A DNA stretch of 64,000 nucleotides from Stenopsyche tienmushanensis (taxonomy: Eukaryota > Arthropoda > Insecta > Trichoptera > Stenopsychidae): positions 124,001 to 188,000 of the forward strand of contig WACJ01000324.1 in NCBI GenBank assembly GCA_008973525.1, in the 5' to 3' direction. Under the pieces are notes generated by a model. It worked only from the letters and a program-made list of their open reading frames with translations, ran no database searches and was not told where the DNA came from. Numbering within the stretch: the first letter of the stretch is position 1; each line of letters starts with the position of its first letter. Of this stretch, positions 44,471 to 55,839 are shown piece after piece. Position numbers and translations under genes: made by a program.

Positions 44471-46380
44471 ATTAATTTATTCACTCATCATTTCCATCAT
44501 ATTAGACTTTTATGAAAATATTTTTTTGTGTGTACGACCATCGATGGTCTCAGTAATTCCTCCTTTAGATCTGGGAAAACAGTGCAAATCTGGATCGAGA
44601 CGATCGACTGATAATATTAATACTTCCCATATATTAAATTTGTATTTATATTTAATACAGTATTTTAACATTCAGCTCTATTGTCGATGTGTAATATGAA
44701 TCTTGTGGGTTGATGTTTTTTTTTAATTATTGTATGTCATAGCAAATGTGTGTCATTCGCAATCCCATTGTTTGAGATTCGTATTGTTTTTCCGGTTTTT
44801 TTTCTTGCAACAAGATTTTCTTCCAATTTTTTCATTCACAAAATCCAATTTTACTCAGGACCTCCCACGCTCTTTTGCGAATTGTGACATTTTTTTGGCA
44901 CAGAATCAATTTTGGCGTGTGCTCTAATCGCCTTGGTCGCAAATAATCGTCGCTTATCAAACGAAAGTGCTTATTTGCCTGTTTACATTCCATCTGCAAC
45001 TCCATATGCTCGTGCAAAAATTAACCAATGTTGACCAGCTCCTCTTTGGCAATGGCCGCCTGCGAAGTATCATCTGTGTGTGTGTGTTTTTGAATTGCTT
45101 TGCGTCCGATTGAATCAAGGGTACCTAACCTTTATTGCCTTGGGAGCTACTCTTCGATTTAATCTTCTGATATGATTATCATAAAAAAAAAATTTATATC
45201 CTCACTGATGCAAGCTGAGCATGATTTAAATTTTTTACTTTGTTTTTTTTTTTTTTTTTGCTGTGCAGGAGACTTCCTATCTTTTTTCATCTCATAGAGC
45301 GTGCTTATTTCGTGCTAATGAAGTGCTTTTGGATACACAATATTCTTCCATGTAGTGCGTACCATCTAATAATAAATAAGAAGGGCACAAGCAGCCCACA
45401 TACAGCTATCCATGTGAGAAGCATACACGCATACCCTGTGTGTCTCTGTACTTTGTTGATGCTCGCACTGAAAACCTGCATACATTTAATTCGATGAAAT
45501 GATGACGTTTATGTGTTACCGTCTCATGGCATAGTCCACAGAAGACAGAATGCTTGGAAAGTAAATAACAAGTGGACGGTTGCTATGCTTTGTTTACTTT
45601 AGCAACCACCAGACTAATATGCGCCAAAATGGTACATTCGTTAAACGTATCGCAAAACAAATGCCGCACACCAACAATGGTTGCACTAATTTTAAAAACC
45701 TTCCTGAATATACGCCCAATAACTCACCAAAGCTTCATCGCAATTAGATGCATATTATAGGAATTTTAACAGATGTAACTATAAATGTCACATATGATTT
45801 TTTTACCAAACTGACCAAATAATATATTTATATTCATGAAAATATTTATAATTTTATGCAAAATAATATTTGATTTGGAATAATCCATTCAGGCATACAA
45901 TGTATGCAGTCCGTTATTTCGACGGTCACGCAGCATTAATTAACACATTACGGTTCGTCATTGCGATTGTGCACTTTGCGGTCGCATGCTAACCAAATTA
46001 AAAACACGTTCACGTATGAATATTTGTATGTGTTGTAATTTAGACTTTGATCTATATGATATCCAGTTGTTGAATGCAGGTTGCCAATTTGATTTAGTTT
46101 CAAATTTGCAATAGTAATGTGATCATACGTCGAGGATACGTTCCATAAAATAGTCTTATTAAAATAATATCTAAATAGAAATTCATAATTTATTCAGTTC
46201 AATTTATGTAGCAATATTTAACTAGGATTTAATGTAATAAGGTACCAAATTTAGTTCATAAAAATCATGGGATAAAATATGTACACATGTAGTTATTGAA
46301 TCGAAATTACAATTAAAAATGTCACATATTAACTTATATTTTTATATAAATACATGGTTAGGCTTCCCTTTACTTTATAG
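44471..46380. other. Intergenic stretch with no identified gene
   Basis: It contains a short (TG)n run at about 45077-45088 and long T runs near 45243. A fragment at about 45608-45660 (ATATGCGCCAAAATGGTA) resembles the left flank of family U. An ATTAACACATTACGGTTCGTC segment near 45940 recalls the end of the piggyBac miniature, without a partner end. Confidence 0.4.
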
Positions 46381-46384
46381 GGAT

Positions 46385-46990
46385 TTTGTTATTGATTTGT
46401 TCAATTTTTTGGTTGCTCCACTTGAAATGTTTGTCTATTCATCTGTTAATATTCGTCTCAGTTCTTCCTTTGAATTTATTATATGTTTTCATGAAATTAT
46501 TCTCGAGAAATTCCGAAAGATGTTCAATGGGATTGAGATCGAGAGACTGCGGTGACGGTTCAATTACCTTTCGGCAATTATAAAATACTTAAAACGGTTG
46601 TCCAAATTTACATTTTCTGTGCTTTGTCGCATTTTTTAGAATGTTAAAATGTATGCAGATTCAATATTTCATTCATGAAAACCAAATTAGCAACTTCAAA
46701 CGCCAACATACACCCCCAAACCGTAACACCTCCCCTATCATGGTTTTCAGTCGATGCTAAGTTTTTTTAATTTCTCACATTGTTTATGCAACATCATTTT
46801 CTACCAAAACAAACGCTTGTTCTCATGTTTTAATTACCTTGGTTCTCAAAACAACCGTTTCGAACCGCAAGTTTCGAAGTCAATCTCGAAAGATATTTAG
46901 ACAGTTGTCATCTGGAAAACATTATAGAAAGACGTTCGTAAAGTTAACATTTGCAAATCGTTATAGAAATATGTAATAATGAGACGCTGG
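46385..46990 (-). mobile_element. Tc1-type transposase remnant
   Basis: Minus-strand translation gives GGVTVWGCMLAFEVANLVFMNEI (the Tc1 GGGSVMVWG..G..L.FI.G block), then a short gap with stops and QSLDLNPIEHLSEFLENN, the third catalytic region with its invariant D-L-N-P-I-E. The earlier catalytic residues and the paired-type DNA-binding domain are not recognisable, so it is an old pseudogene. Confidence 0.75.
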
Positions 46991-47290
46991 ATTCGCTTTT
47001 CGGAGACGAGCATATCTAGTGGACGCAGCGACGAACGAGTTAAATAAATAAACACTGTCGCATAAACAATACACCTTAAGTCGATTCATTATATCATTCA
47101 TACATCAATATTAGTCGATAAATTTGGGTTAACGATCTATACAATCGTGCGATGTACGCAGGACGCTCTCCGTCTCTGTCTCCCATGCACAGTTACCGAA
47201 CTGCGCTACATTTTATCCGTCTCTGTCTCTCTTCGAGCTCAACGTACAAGAGTGCTCTTTCTGAATCATTGGAATTCGCTCGCAAATACG
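46975..47290 (-). repeat. Repeat family Y (probable Tigger 5' region), copy 1
   Basis: The reverse complement carries AGAGCACTCTTGTACGTTGAGC, repeated GAGACAGAGACGGAGAG-type blocks, TACATCGCACGATTGTATAGATCG, TTAACCCAAATTTATCGACTA and GTGTTTATTTATTTAACTCGTTCGTCG. The same order occurs at 52555-52780 and 58890-59285. In the last copy it lies directly 5' of a Tigger transposase fragment. Confidence 0.6.
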
Positions 47291-47339
47291 CGATCACCCT
47301 ACCATACAGGTTAACTATGAGCGTTTTTCTTAATAAATG

Positions 47340-48480
47340 ATGAGTATTAAAATTATGAAATAAAAATTTGTATTATAAATATGATATTATAATCAAAACC
47401 ATGTAGAAATTTGATGATTTGGATTATCAATTAAAACAATATATAATCACATTTTACTAGCCGTATATTACCGTTTTAAGAACATGTACGGTTTGTTACG
47501 TGGAATGTTTATGACGCCGATTTGATTGCCTCGTTTACGGTCCAAATAGAGGGCAATCTAAGATCTAATTGGAGATGTCTTCGCCGTTTTCTAAGCTGGT
47601 GAGATAAAAATCTGGAGCAATTAAACGTCATTATGTCACCCGAACCGTTTGACAAATTTAAAGCCTTCGTTTCAAATATTGAATTTCCAAATTGTGTGCC
47701 CGTGCAAAAGACTTTCAAAGGTTTCTTAATGATAGGCCAGCGGACTAGATTACAACTCACGCTACAGTTTATTGTTGACTCCGGTTCAGAGGTGGTTGAA
47801 CTCGAATTTGACCGTAAAAATTGGAAGATGGACTTCGCAAGAGCTGTTTGATCGCAAGAAAATACGCGTTTCGTTGTTTGTACAATGTTATTTGTTGTGT
47901 GCACGTCATCTGTTCGTCATCGACTGACGGAAATGCGTCTGCAAATTCTGCGCCCCGTCGAGCGGCCGCAAGGCAATTGATTGCACAATGCGGCCAATCT
48001 TGGAGACAAATTCGAAATTTCTTTGATCCTTCAGAATTTTCAACGACCTTTGCAGATTCAATGAAGCGTACCCCGTGGCGATGTGTACCATGCATTATGC
48101 TACAGCTTGGTCTTCTGCGGTGTATCGATTTTCCAGTCTTCGTGATGCCGACTTTTCAATTACCGCGGAGATCGGTCTACGCGCATTTTCCGCTTTTCCA
48201 AATTTCGAAACATGGTTATGCTCATTTTTCGTACTCGGAAAGACTTCTCCATGGCTCCGGTCCCACCTATATATTGGAAGTTTCGTTTCGTCGAAAGGCT
48301 GATTAGTGACCACAAGTCACGATACTGCTCCATTGTAATGGAAGCGTTTAATCACAGAAATAATGGCTATTTTCAAAGTCCAATATATTGCCAGATTTAA
48401 TGTGATTTACTGCAATAAAATATGAACCAAAATTTTGGGTCAATTGATTCAATGACGTATTGCCAACACGTATAACAAAA
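47340..48480. other. Unexplained GC-richer block with overlapping open frames
   Basis: Between about 47500 and 48310 the GC content rises. Frames of up to 161 codons (47821-48306, +) overlap frames of 131 and 108 codons on the other strand. No frame shows a domain I recognise, and stops break every reading across the block. It is most likely an old mobile-element fragment, but I cannot name it. Confidence 0.35.
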
Positions 48481-48748
48481 TATCTACAGGTGAGATAACA
48501 CAATGTTGACAGACCAAATTGTTTATGTTCAAGTCTATTATTATGAAATCATGTTTTTAGATCGACAATCTTTGTTTTTTGTCGTACAAAATGATATTTA
48601 TCATATTAAACACTATTATAATGTATGTTTTAAAATAATATACAAAGATAGTCCCAAAAGTACCCGACCTAACGCATAGATGGCCGTTACTGTTTTTAAA
48701 AAATACTATAATATAATGTTTGTAGACGCTACGTTGCTTCTGCGATTC

Positions 48749-49010
48749 TACTGATAAAAGAGGACGGAGTGACCACAAGGTTTGTGTGTCCAATCGGTCC
48801 GATATTCGTACCGCTGATAACGAATGAGCGCCTCGCGATCGGATGCCATACTTGAGCATGTCTACAAAACGATTACACACTCTCATTATGAAACGAAGTT
48901 GTCCGAAGAAGACTGATTGGGTGGGTTGCTTAAATTTTATAATCGGTCGAAAATATTGCTGTCTTATGTGAGTCGATATCCGCGTTGCGCCCCAAGTCCA
49001 ATTGCGCCCA
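48749..49010 (-). repeat. Interspersed repeat family R, copy 3
   Basis: The reverse complement begins in the GCGCAACGCGGATAT...AATATTTTCGACCGATTATAAAATT segment shared with copy 2. It continues through GACTGA/TCAGTCTTCTTCGGACAAC, GCGGT..GAACATCGGACCGATTGGACACAC (with variations) and ends at CCGTCCTCTTTTATCAG. It also shares the ATGCCGTCCGATCGCGAGGCGCTCA-like segment with copy 1 that copy 2 lacks. Confidence 0.62.
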
Positions 49011-49445
49011 TGGTGAGCGCCTGCTTAGCCACGCCCTTGTTACGACCCTGACGCAGCATTCGTTCAAATTATTCTGTATCATATAATATATTCTTCAGAG
49101 TTTAGACTCTAAATTTTAGAGGTTACGGGTACTATTTAGACATATTTATGAATATTAACCATGCATTTTATTCCAACTCTGTCACAATGGATGATTTCTA
49201 TAGCTGTGGCCCGCTTATCTTTTTCAATCAGTGTGCCATGATGCATGAACGAAACACACCAATTGCTCAATAGCTTAGGTCTTATCTTTTGAAAATTAAT
49301 ATTTAATGCAGTTAAACTTGCTGAAATGGTCTGCAATAAAATCATCATCATTGAAGATATATAACTTATTAAAAAAATGGAATATGTAATAAATTTTATG
49401 CTGCACATAAGATGATTTTACATTAATTTCGATTATTATATACAA
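49011..49445. other. AT-rich spacer
   Basis: A 90-codon minus frame (49136-49408) is hydrophobic and AT-driven with no domain. No gene is called. Confidence 0.45.
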
Positions 49446-49449
49446 TCTT

Positions 49450-49830
49450 TTAATCGTCATAAATTCGTGCTATAATTAACTGAAATCGCTATCGTCAGAT
49501 AAGCTGTTAAGCTCTTTCAGCAAAGATAATATGACTTTCGTTCGTGTTGTCTTGTGAGCAGGCGTTTGTTTTGATTATTAAGATACTCGCATCATTCTTA
49601 TCATTGACGAATTTTGTTATAAACCCTTGACTGCTCTGAGTGACGTCATTAGCCGAGTATCATCACTCCTTTGCAAACTCTACTCCTTCAGAAGTAAACT
49701 AGCTTGCACAGTAATCCTGTGCTTTTATTTTCGCAACACATCAATAGGTAAAAATAGATGAACAACAGAAAGCAGATGCCATGCAAGTTAAACATTAAGA
49801 AATATTTGGAATAAATGAATGAATATTGTG
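49450..49830 (+). repeat. Interspersed repeat family X, copy 3
   Basis: It aligns with 16335-16690 along its whole length, including GACTTTCGTTCGTGTTGTC, GCAGGCGTTTGTTTTGAT, GTGACGTCATTAGCCGAGTA and CAGTAATCCTGTGCTTTTAT. It lies about 100 bp left of a solo LTR. Confidence 0.65.
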
Positions 49831-49926
49831 TGACATCAACATCACACACATGACATCAACTTGGCGTAAAAATACTGTACCAATAAGATCAATGTATTAA
49901 GAAACATATAATATTTTAATAACTAT

Positions 49927-50579
49927 TGTAGCGTGGAGGCATACGTAAATTATTAAATATAGAGTGCATGCGGCGAAATCCATGGGATTCCGCCGTTGCC
50001 AGTCCATATGGTCAAAAGTATCGCTATAAGGGCTGGAGCGACGCCTCTCCGTGTAGATAAGAACGCTGGCGTCGGGTTTAGAGATAAGGAAGGGTGCTGG
50101 CTTCAATTGCCAGGTAGAAATGAGACACTCTTCTGCCAAATCATGAAGTTTTTAGTTGATTCCTAGTCCTTGCCCGACCAACATCTCTTCGGGGACTTGG
50201 TCTGTAGAAGCCTCCTCGTACACGTCGCCTGATTGTTCATAGTATACGCCATTATCATCCACGACTGTTGCGCTCCGTATTTTGAATAAATACATGCGTT
50301 GAGCCAACATATTGTGTATCCATTATATATCCCTGCGGAGCTCCTGTTCCTGGAATCCCGTCACCGAACGAGTTACAGAATCCTGACCGTCGTTGATCAG
50401 CGCCAGAACGACATTCGGAGCCACCCATTACATCTCCGTACTGTGGTCGCTTTTCGAAGCGATCCCTCGCGGTTTTGAGCGTCTCTCCGGTGCGGATCTC
50501 GCGTCTGAAGAACGCGATAACATAATCGCAGCGACGTAGATAACGGACCGCCTTGTGTCAGCGAGGGGTCTACGTTACA
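49927..50579 (+). mobile_element. Solo LTR, 653 bp, with 4-bp target duplication
   Basis: It starts TGTAGCGT and ends ACGTTACA, an inverted terminal pair. CTAT flanks both sides (49923-49926 and 50580-50583). An internal AATAAA near 50284 could be the LTR poly(A) signal. GC-rich regulatory-looking sequence fills the second half. There is no internal domain or partner LTR in the window, so this is a solo LTR of a gypsy- or BEL-type element. The superfamily cannot be told from the LTR alone. Confidence 0.7.
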
Positions 50580-50689
50580 CTATAAATATTATATTTTAGC
50601 AGCATCTGTTTATTATTTTGTATCCCAGATTTCTTTCTTTATATGGCTTTGCAGATGCTTCTATGGGACTATTGGCAGTCTGTATGTTT

Positions 50690-50770
50690 TTGTGGTCGCA
50701 AACCACACCTGTAGATGTGAAACCAAGACGATCGAGTTACAAGTCTAACCGCTAAATCACTGGATACTGG
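50690..50770 (-). repeat. Possible tRNA-derived SINE head
   Basis: The reverse complement contains TTTAGCGGTTAGACTTGTAACTC, resembling a Pol III A box and anticodon arm, then GGTTTCACATC where a B box (GGTTCGANNCC) is expected. Pairing is too poor for a functional tRNA. It could equally be a coincidental match. Confidence 0.25.
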
Positions 50771-52554
50771 ATAGATATATTGGATGTCAAAATTGTGCTT
50801 CATATGCGAATTTTATTAATATTTTTTGCATGAATTATTGTTAGATTGAGGCAATTCTTAGACAGAGTGTACATCCGATTGGACTTCAAAAGGCCAAATA
50901 CACGGAAATGTCAGACTTAATGCGTCAATCTGCTTTCTCGTTACGATTGTATAATAAACGTATATAATAAATCAATACGTCATCAAAAAAATTACCAATG
51001 ATCGCATAGTAGCTGCAATGTTTTTACTTGAAGGAAAGTGATGGTCAATTCAATAGGCAGAATGGGCTCTGGCGAAATTCTATTTGAAATCACTCCGCTT
51101 TTTGATAAGATTAAATTAGAAAAAATATATTTATGTATTCAACATTAGTAAACACACCAAAGGTAATTTTGTCTAAAAGCACTGATAATGGAAAAACATC
51201 ATCTGTTTTTAAGTTTATTTGCAGTCAGATTACAACGAAGAGATACGAGTCGTGTTTGGTGGTGGGCCAACATCGATATGTACGAAAATTTTGCTCTATA
51301 TAACGAAATAAAGGCCACATAAGGGGGCTATAAATAGGTTCGTGAATGAATATTGATTCCCGTCGCATAAAAATAACCCTTGTACGTAGTCAGATTCCAC
51401 TCCTTTTATTCCTTTCTCAAGTTCATGACCTCAGACGAGGCGCCTTTGCTAATCATCCCCTATTCACTCTTATAGTCTCAGACTGCCTTCCGAGTGCAGT
51501 CTGACCCTCGAAAGACCTTTCAGTTGTTTCAGAAAATATTCGGTAGTCTGAGACTACTAAAATATCGCGGACGTGATGAGCATAACAACTCACGATGAGG
51601 GGCAGTCCCGCAAATTGACCAGCAAATTTACCAGCGGAGCGTATGATTTAATTTAAATTAATTCGATTTCGCCGAAATTAACAAGGCTGGCTGGCCAAGA
51701 TCGATCTCACTTAAATTGCTCCATCGTCAGTAACCTGATCGCGTTCAACCGATTGGGCGCCATTACTTGGGGCAATTACGTCTTGCGTAGGATCGTTCGT
51801 CTAACCGAGTTAGGAGGTCATCCCAGGCGCCAGGTTCATGCTGCCAGCCGGCAAATGGGTTTCGTTTTAAACTGTGCACTTTGCGAATTTTTCACATGTC
51901 CTATAAATTATGTGGCGCGATTTGGGTCGCCGCATTGGATTTGCACAATCCCGGAACGGGGTCGAATTTAAGGATATGGGAGATAAAGCAAGGTCGTCCG
52001 AATATGATGTGGAAGGCGACTGTCATAGTCGAAGATTTATAATAGCGGCATGTTTTGTGTGATAAATTTGTTTTTGTGATTCTTGTGGGAGTTAAATTCG
52101 AAATCTTCTGATATATTTATCCGACAGCTATGGATAAAAGTATTAGGCACCCTATTTCTTTTGAGTTTAATCTAAATATATGATTGTAAGCAATTATCTT
52201 TTATGGCCTGTTCATTGTAGTTGTTTTTTATAATTGTTTTGTGTTACTTCTAGAACTGATGGTAGGGGGATGAAAAGGTATTCTTCTTTTAGAAAAATAC
52301 TTGCGTTCAGTGGGCTGAAATTTCGTTTCAATCTATTAGCTGCCATATTAAGAAGTATATCATCTTTACGAAATAAGTAGAGATTTATGAAATTCTTGCA
52401 AAAAAATGCCCGGACTCTAAAATGTTAACAGGATATGTCGATTTCGCTTTTTTATTTGCCATTAAGAATTATGCATAATGATTTTGCCATTTCATATAAT
52501 CATTTTTAAATGCCATTTGCTTGTTAATGAATGAATATTGTCCATTTTGTTCTT
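50771..52554. other. Intergenic region with a GC-richer centre
   Basis: No gene is identified. A more balanced segment at 51420-52060 includes an inverted repeat (51474-51487 with 51541-51554) and a 72-codon plus frame at 51753-51971 with no recognisable domain. Confidence 0.4.
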
Positions 52555-52780
52555 ACACGTTGAGCTTGGAGACAGACAGAGACGGAGAGTGTTTTGCACG
52601 TTGAGTTTAGAGAGAAACAGAGACGGAGAGAGTATCTTGCGTACATCGTACGACTGTATAGATCGTTAACTCAAATTTATCGACCAATAATATGTGAATG
52701 ATATAATGAATCAATTTCAAATGTATTTTTTATGTTTACGCAAAAGAAATGACCGCATATTTTGTGCTATCGACAGTGTT
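52555..52780 (+). repeat. Repeat family Y, copy 2
   Basis: It contains ACGTTGAGCTTGGAGACAGAC and a second CACGTTGAGTTTAGAGAGAAACAGAGACGG block, then ACATCGTACGACTGTATAGATCG and CAAATTTATCGACCAATA. It is in the orientation opposite to the copies at 46975 and 58890. It ends 15 bp before the Tigger MITE at 52795. Confidence 0.6.
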
Positions 52781-52794
52781 TATTTATTTATGTA

Positions 52795-53042
52795 CAGTGG
52801 TGCCTCACACAACGAACTTAATTCGTTCCAGGAGTAAGTTCGTAATGCGAAAAGTTCGTTATGTGAAACGCGCAAAAACACGCTTTTGGCCGATGGTTTC
52901 ATGAAAAACCTGTCCAAAATCGTTCGTCGCGACTTCGTTGTGTGAAGCGAAGTTCGTGGTATGAATCATGAAATGAACGAATAGGAAGTTCGCTGTGTGC
53001 AGCGTTCGCTGTGCGAGGCGTTCGTTATGCGAGGCACCACTG
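52795..53042. mobile_element. Tigger/pogo-type MITE, 248 bp
   Basis: TA at 52793-52794 and 53043-53044 flank inverted repeats CAGTGGTGCCTCACACAACGAA and TTCGTTATGCGAGGCACCACTG. The CAGTGGTGCCTCG(C/G).T.ACGAA end matches the terminal repeat style of pogo/Tigger elements, and TA is their target. The interior repeats GTTCG(T/C)(T/G)(G/A)TG motifs and has no transposase. Confidence 0.82.
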
Positions 53043-53044
53043 TA

Positions 53045-53720
53045 CACGCTTCATACACACTGCGACGGTCTTGACAGATAATTGGATTTGTACGGATGAT
53101 AAGTAAGTTAAACCAGCATGCTTACAAATGACAGGATTTACAACCCATTACAAAAACTTCTTTTCTGTTTGGACTGATTCATTTCAACTGACGTCATAAT
53201 CTTCCTTTTTTTTAATAATTCAATGGGTCCAATGTTTATTTTAATATTTTTGCTTGTTTGTATCAAATCTATATATGGCGATCAGTCATGGTATGTTCTA
53301 AATTGATTATTTTTTATCTTCGGTGTGCTAATTGCCATAATCATATTTGAGCTCCAACTGCTTTTCTACCTTATCGACATTAGGACTGTAACAATTCTAA
53401 CGAATGGCATAGAATAAGTACATACTCTCAAATAAGAAGTGTCGACGTGCGTTTATCCTACGGGCAATAATATTGAGTGTGTCAAAGCGTATTAAATTCT
53501 ATCTAAAATGTCACACATTTCAATATCCTTAATTTCGATATATAATTTGTGTATTTGTGTTGTTTAACACTGAAAAATGGTATCTTTGTAAATTCAAATA
53601 TTTATAAAATTAATCGGATATTATTAGTTTTTTTGTTAAGTAATTTAGAAAGTTTATTCGTAATAAATTCAAGCAAATATAACTTATTTGAAATCTAGGA
53701 AGAATTTTATTTTCAAACTA
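53045..53720. other. AT-rich spacer, nothing identified
   Basis: No open gene or repeat match was noticed. Confidence 0.5.
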
Positions 53721-53721
53721 G

Positions 53722-53800
53722 TTGGGCGCGAGCCACGGAATAGGGCATGTCCCAAGACAAGAAATCCAGTGGTGTCAGATCTGGAGACTTATTATTATCT
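53722..53800 (-). pseudogene. Short transposase fragment (Tc1/mariner superfamily)
   Basis: The minus strand reads PDLTPLDFLSWDMPYSVARA, the SPDLTP.DFFLWG catalytic block of mariner/IS630-type transposases with its invariant D. Related sequence is at 56034-56105 on the opposite strand. The plus frame over it is a shadow. Confidence 0.6.
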
Positions 53801-54339
53801 GGAGATTATTTGAGTTAGAGTGTCGAACCGGAACCAAACCGAAAACTGGAAACATCCTTAATCTTGTTGGAATGAATATTATATTATATAAGGTTCGAAT
53901 ATATCGGTTTGTTTCGGTTCAATACATGTTCTACGAGAAAGATTCATCTGATAATACTGTTATATTTACTCTTTATTTGTATTCTTAATTGTCCTATTTA
54001 ATCTAAATTTAATAGAAAAAAATAAGCATATAAATTATATCGTTTGTGTTTGTTTGTTTTTCTGTGGAAACGCTTGAAAAATATTTTAAAAAATGGAAAT
54101 ACTTAGATCAATCGTAAGATCATAGTTCTCAGTGCGTTGCTGCCACAGAAGTAATTATTCTAAAATATCGTTTGAAATTTGAAAGAGTTATCTTTTTCAA
54201 TTAGGAATGATAGAAATAATGAAATTTATTTTCTTTCCGATAATTAATACATTTATTGAAATTGATTGATATATAATATAAGGGAAAAGTATAAATGATA
54301 TTTTTTTTGTTGCTTTTATTATAAATTATTTTTATATAT

Positions 54340-54491
54340 AAGATCTACAGTGAGTTAATTGTACCATATCTATATTATCTGAGAAAGTGTAAACAATAAG
54401 TTGGCAAAGTTTTATTGCCATCGAATGAACGGTATGGCAGCGCATAAAATACGAACAAACATTTATTTTTATTTTTGTATATTAGACTATG
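54340..54491 (+). repeat. Family U repeat, left part, split by a hAT insertion
   Basis: It contains ACAATAAGTTGGCAAAGTTTTAT, GAATGAACGGTATGGCAGCG and ATATTAGACTATGCCTATGAC, then is interrupted. The remainder resumes at 55525. Confidence 0.7.
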
Positions 54492-54499
54492 CCTATGAC

Positions 54500-55524
54500 T
54501 AGGGAATCCAATCCCGAGCCATAATTTCGATCCCGGGATTTCGGGATTTCATTAGACAATCCCGGGACCAGTCCCGGGATCCCGGGATTGGGATTTTCAA
54601 TATTTTAAGAAATTATCTTGATGAATTTGATCAAAAATTACTAATCAGTCCATTTGTTCAATATAAAAAATCACTTGAAGGCCAAAGAATTTTATTTATT
54701 TAAGAAAAGATAAAAATACGATTCAAAAATAGATAAATAAAACACTAAAAAATTCAAATATTATTTTGAAAATATGCCTGAAGTAACATTAACATTAAAC
54801 ATTAGTGTTTCGTCATTTAGTCTGGATCTGATTTTGGAAGTCAGACAACTTGCTGCTGAAAATGCACGCTCAGCTTCCACACTCGTTGGAGGTATCGTCA
54901 TTAGATATTTAAATGCTAGTTCGAGTTGATGATCGCGTGAGCCCTCATTTTTGTATAACACCATCAATGTGACAGATAAAATTCTTTTCTGCTGAGACAC
55001 GGACTAAAAATCGCAAAATTCCCTATTTCCCGACAAATTATTTATTTCCGTCGCTGCAGATGAATACTTATATACTATAATACTTTAATGTGATTTGTAA
55101 TTATATTACGGAGGAATACAAAAATTCTGAGCCCCGTATCTATTATATTTCATATCGATATTCCCATTATTAGAATCGAGGTGTAGTAAATACATCACCG
55201 GTAGGGAACAGTTAATATAACAATTTGAAAAACATATATGTACTGTATATATGTATACATAGATTAGACAGTTACTGCCCCTAGGCGTCGCCTAAGCTCG
55301 TCAATTAGTAGTTACGTCACTGTTTCCAAGCGTTCAGATTTTGGCGAGAATGTCTCGCTTTAGTAGCCTTCATCGTGTTGGTGAGGTGTACGATTTCTGT
55401 TAGATAAAAATTTCAATCCCGGGATTTTCGGGATTACGTTTTCTAATCCCGGGATTCTTAATTACCTAAAATCGTCCGGGATCCCGGGATCCCGGGATCC
55501 GGGATCCCGGGATTGGATTCCCTA
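54500..55524 (-). mobile_element. Non-autonomous hAT transposon, copy B, with intact 8-bp target duplication
   Basis: The ends TAGGGAATCCAATCCCG and CGGGATTGGATTCCCTA are perfect inverted repeats. CCTATGAC flanks both sides (54492-54499 and 55525-55532), the 8-bp duplication expected of hAT. On the minus strand (54761-55000) an open frame encodes the hAT dimerisation domain: LELAFKYLMTIPPTSVEAER, AFSAASCLTSKIRSRLNDET. The N-terminal zinc finger and catalytic core are missing. Reverse-complement family Z sequence lies at about 55090-55215. Tandem CCCGGGATC palindromes occupy 55476-55512. Confidence 0.9.
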
Positions 55525-55645
55525 CCTATGACATTCACGCAATCCTTAGCAATAAATGGACGAAGTTTTATCGCAATCTGATGAACGCTATGGCAGCGCA
55601 TTACATACGAACAAATAAATATTAATTTTTATATATTAGATGGTG
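55525..55645 (+). repeat. Family U repeat, right part, resumed after the hAT insertion
   Basis: The repeat resumes with CCTATGACATTCACGCAATCCTTAGC (the duplicated 8-mer included) and ends with a second unit, GTTTTATCGCAATCTGATGAACG...GCGCATTACATACGAACAAA. Removing 54500-55532 restores a normal dimeric unit. Confidence 0.75.
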
Positions 55646-55839
55646 GAGAAATACTTCTTAATGTCCTACGTATCAGGCTTGTCTGTTATTAAAAAAAATA
55701 TTTATAAGCTTCCAAAGTCATATAAAATGTACAAATGAACACGTGAGAATGAATGAACTTTTAAATTCTTTGAACACAAAAACTAAAAAGTTCTCTAGAT
55801 TCCAGAAATATGCTAAATGTCATACAAATCATTCAATAA

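Noticed and set aside
50690..50770. A second tRNA gene
   Set aside because: The A and B box resemblance is partial and the arms do not pair. At most it is a SINE head.
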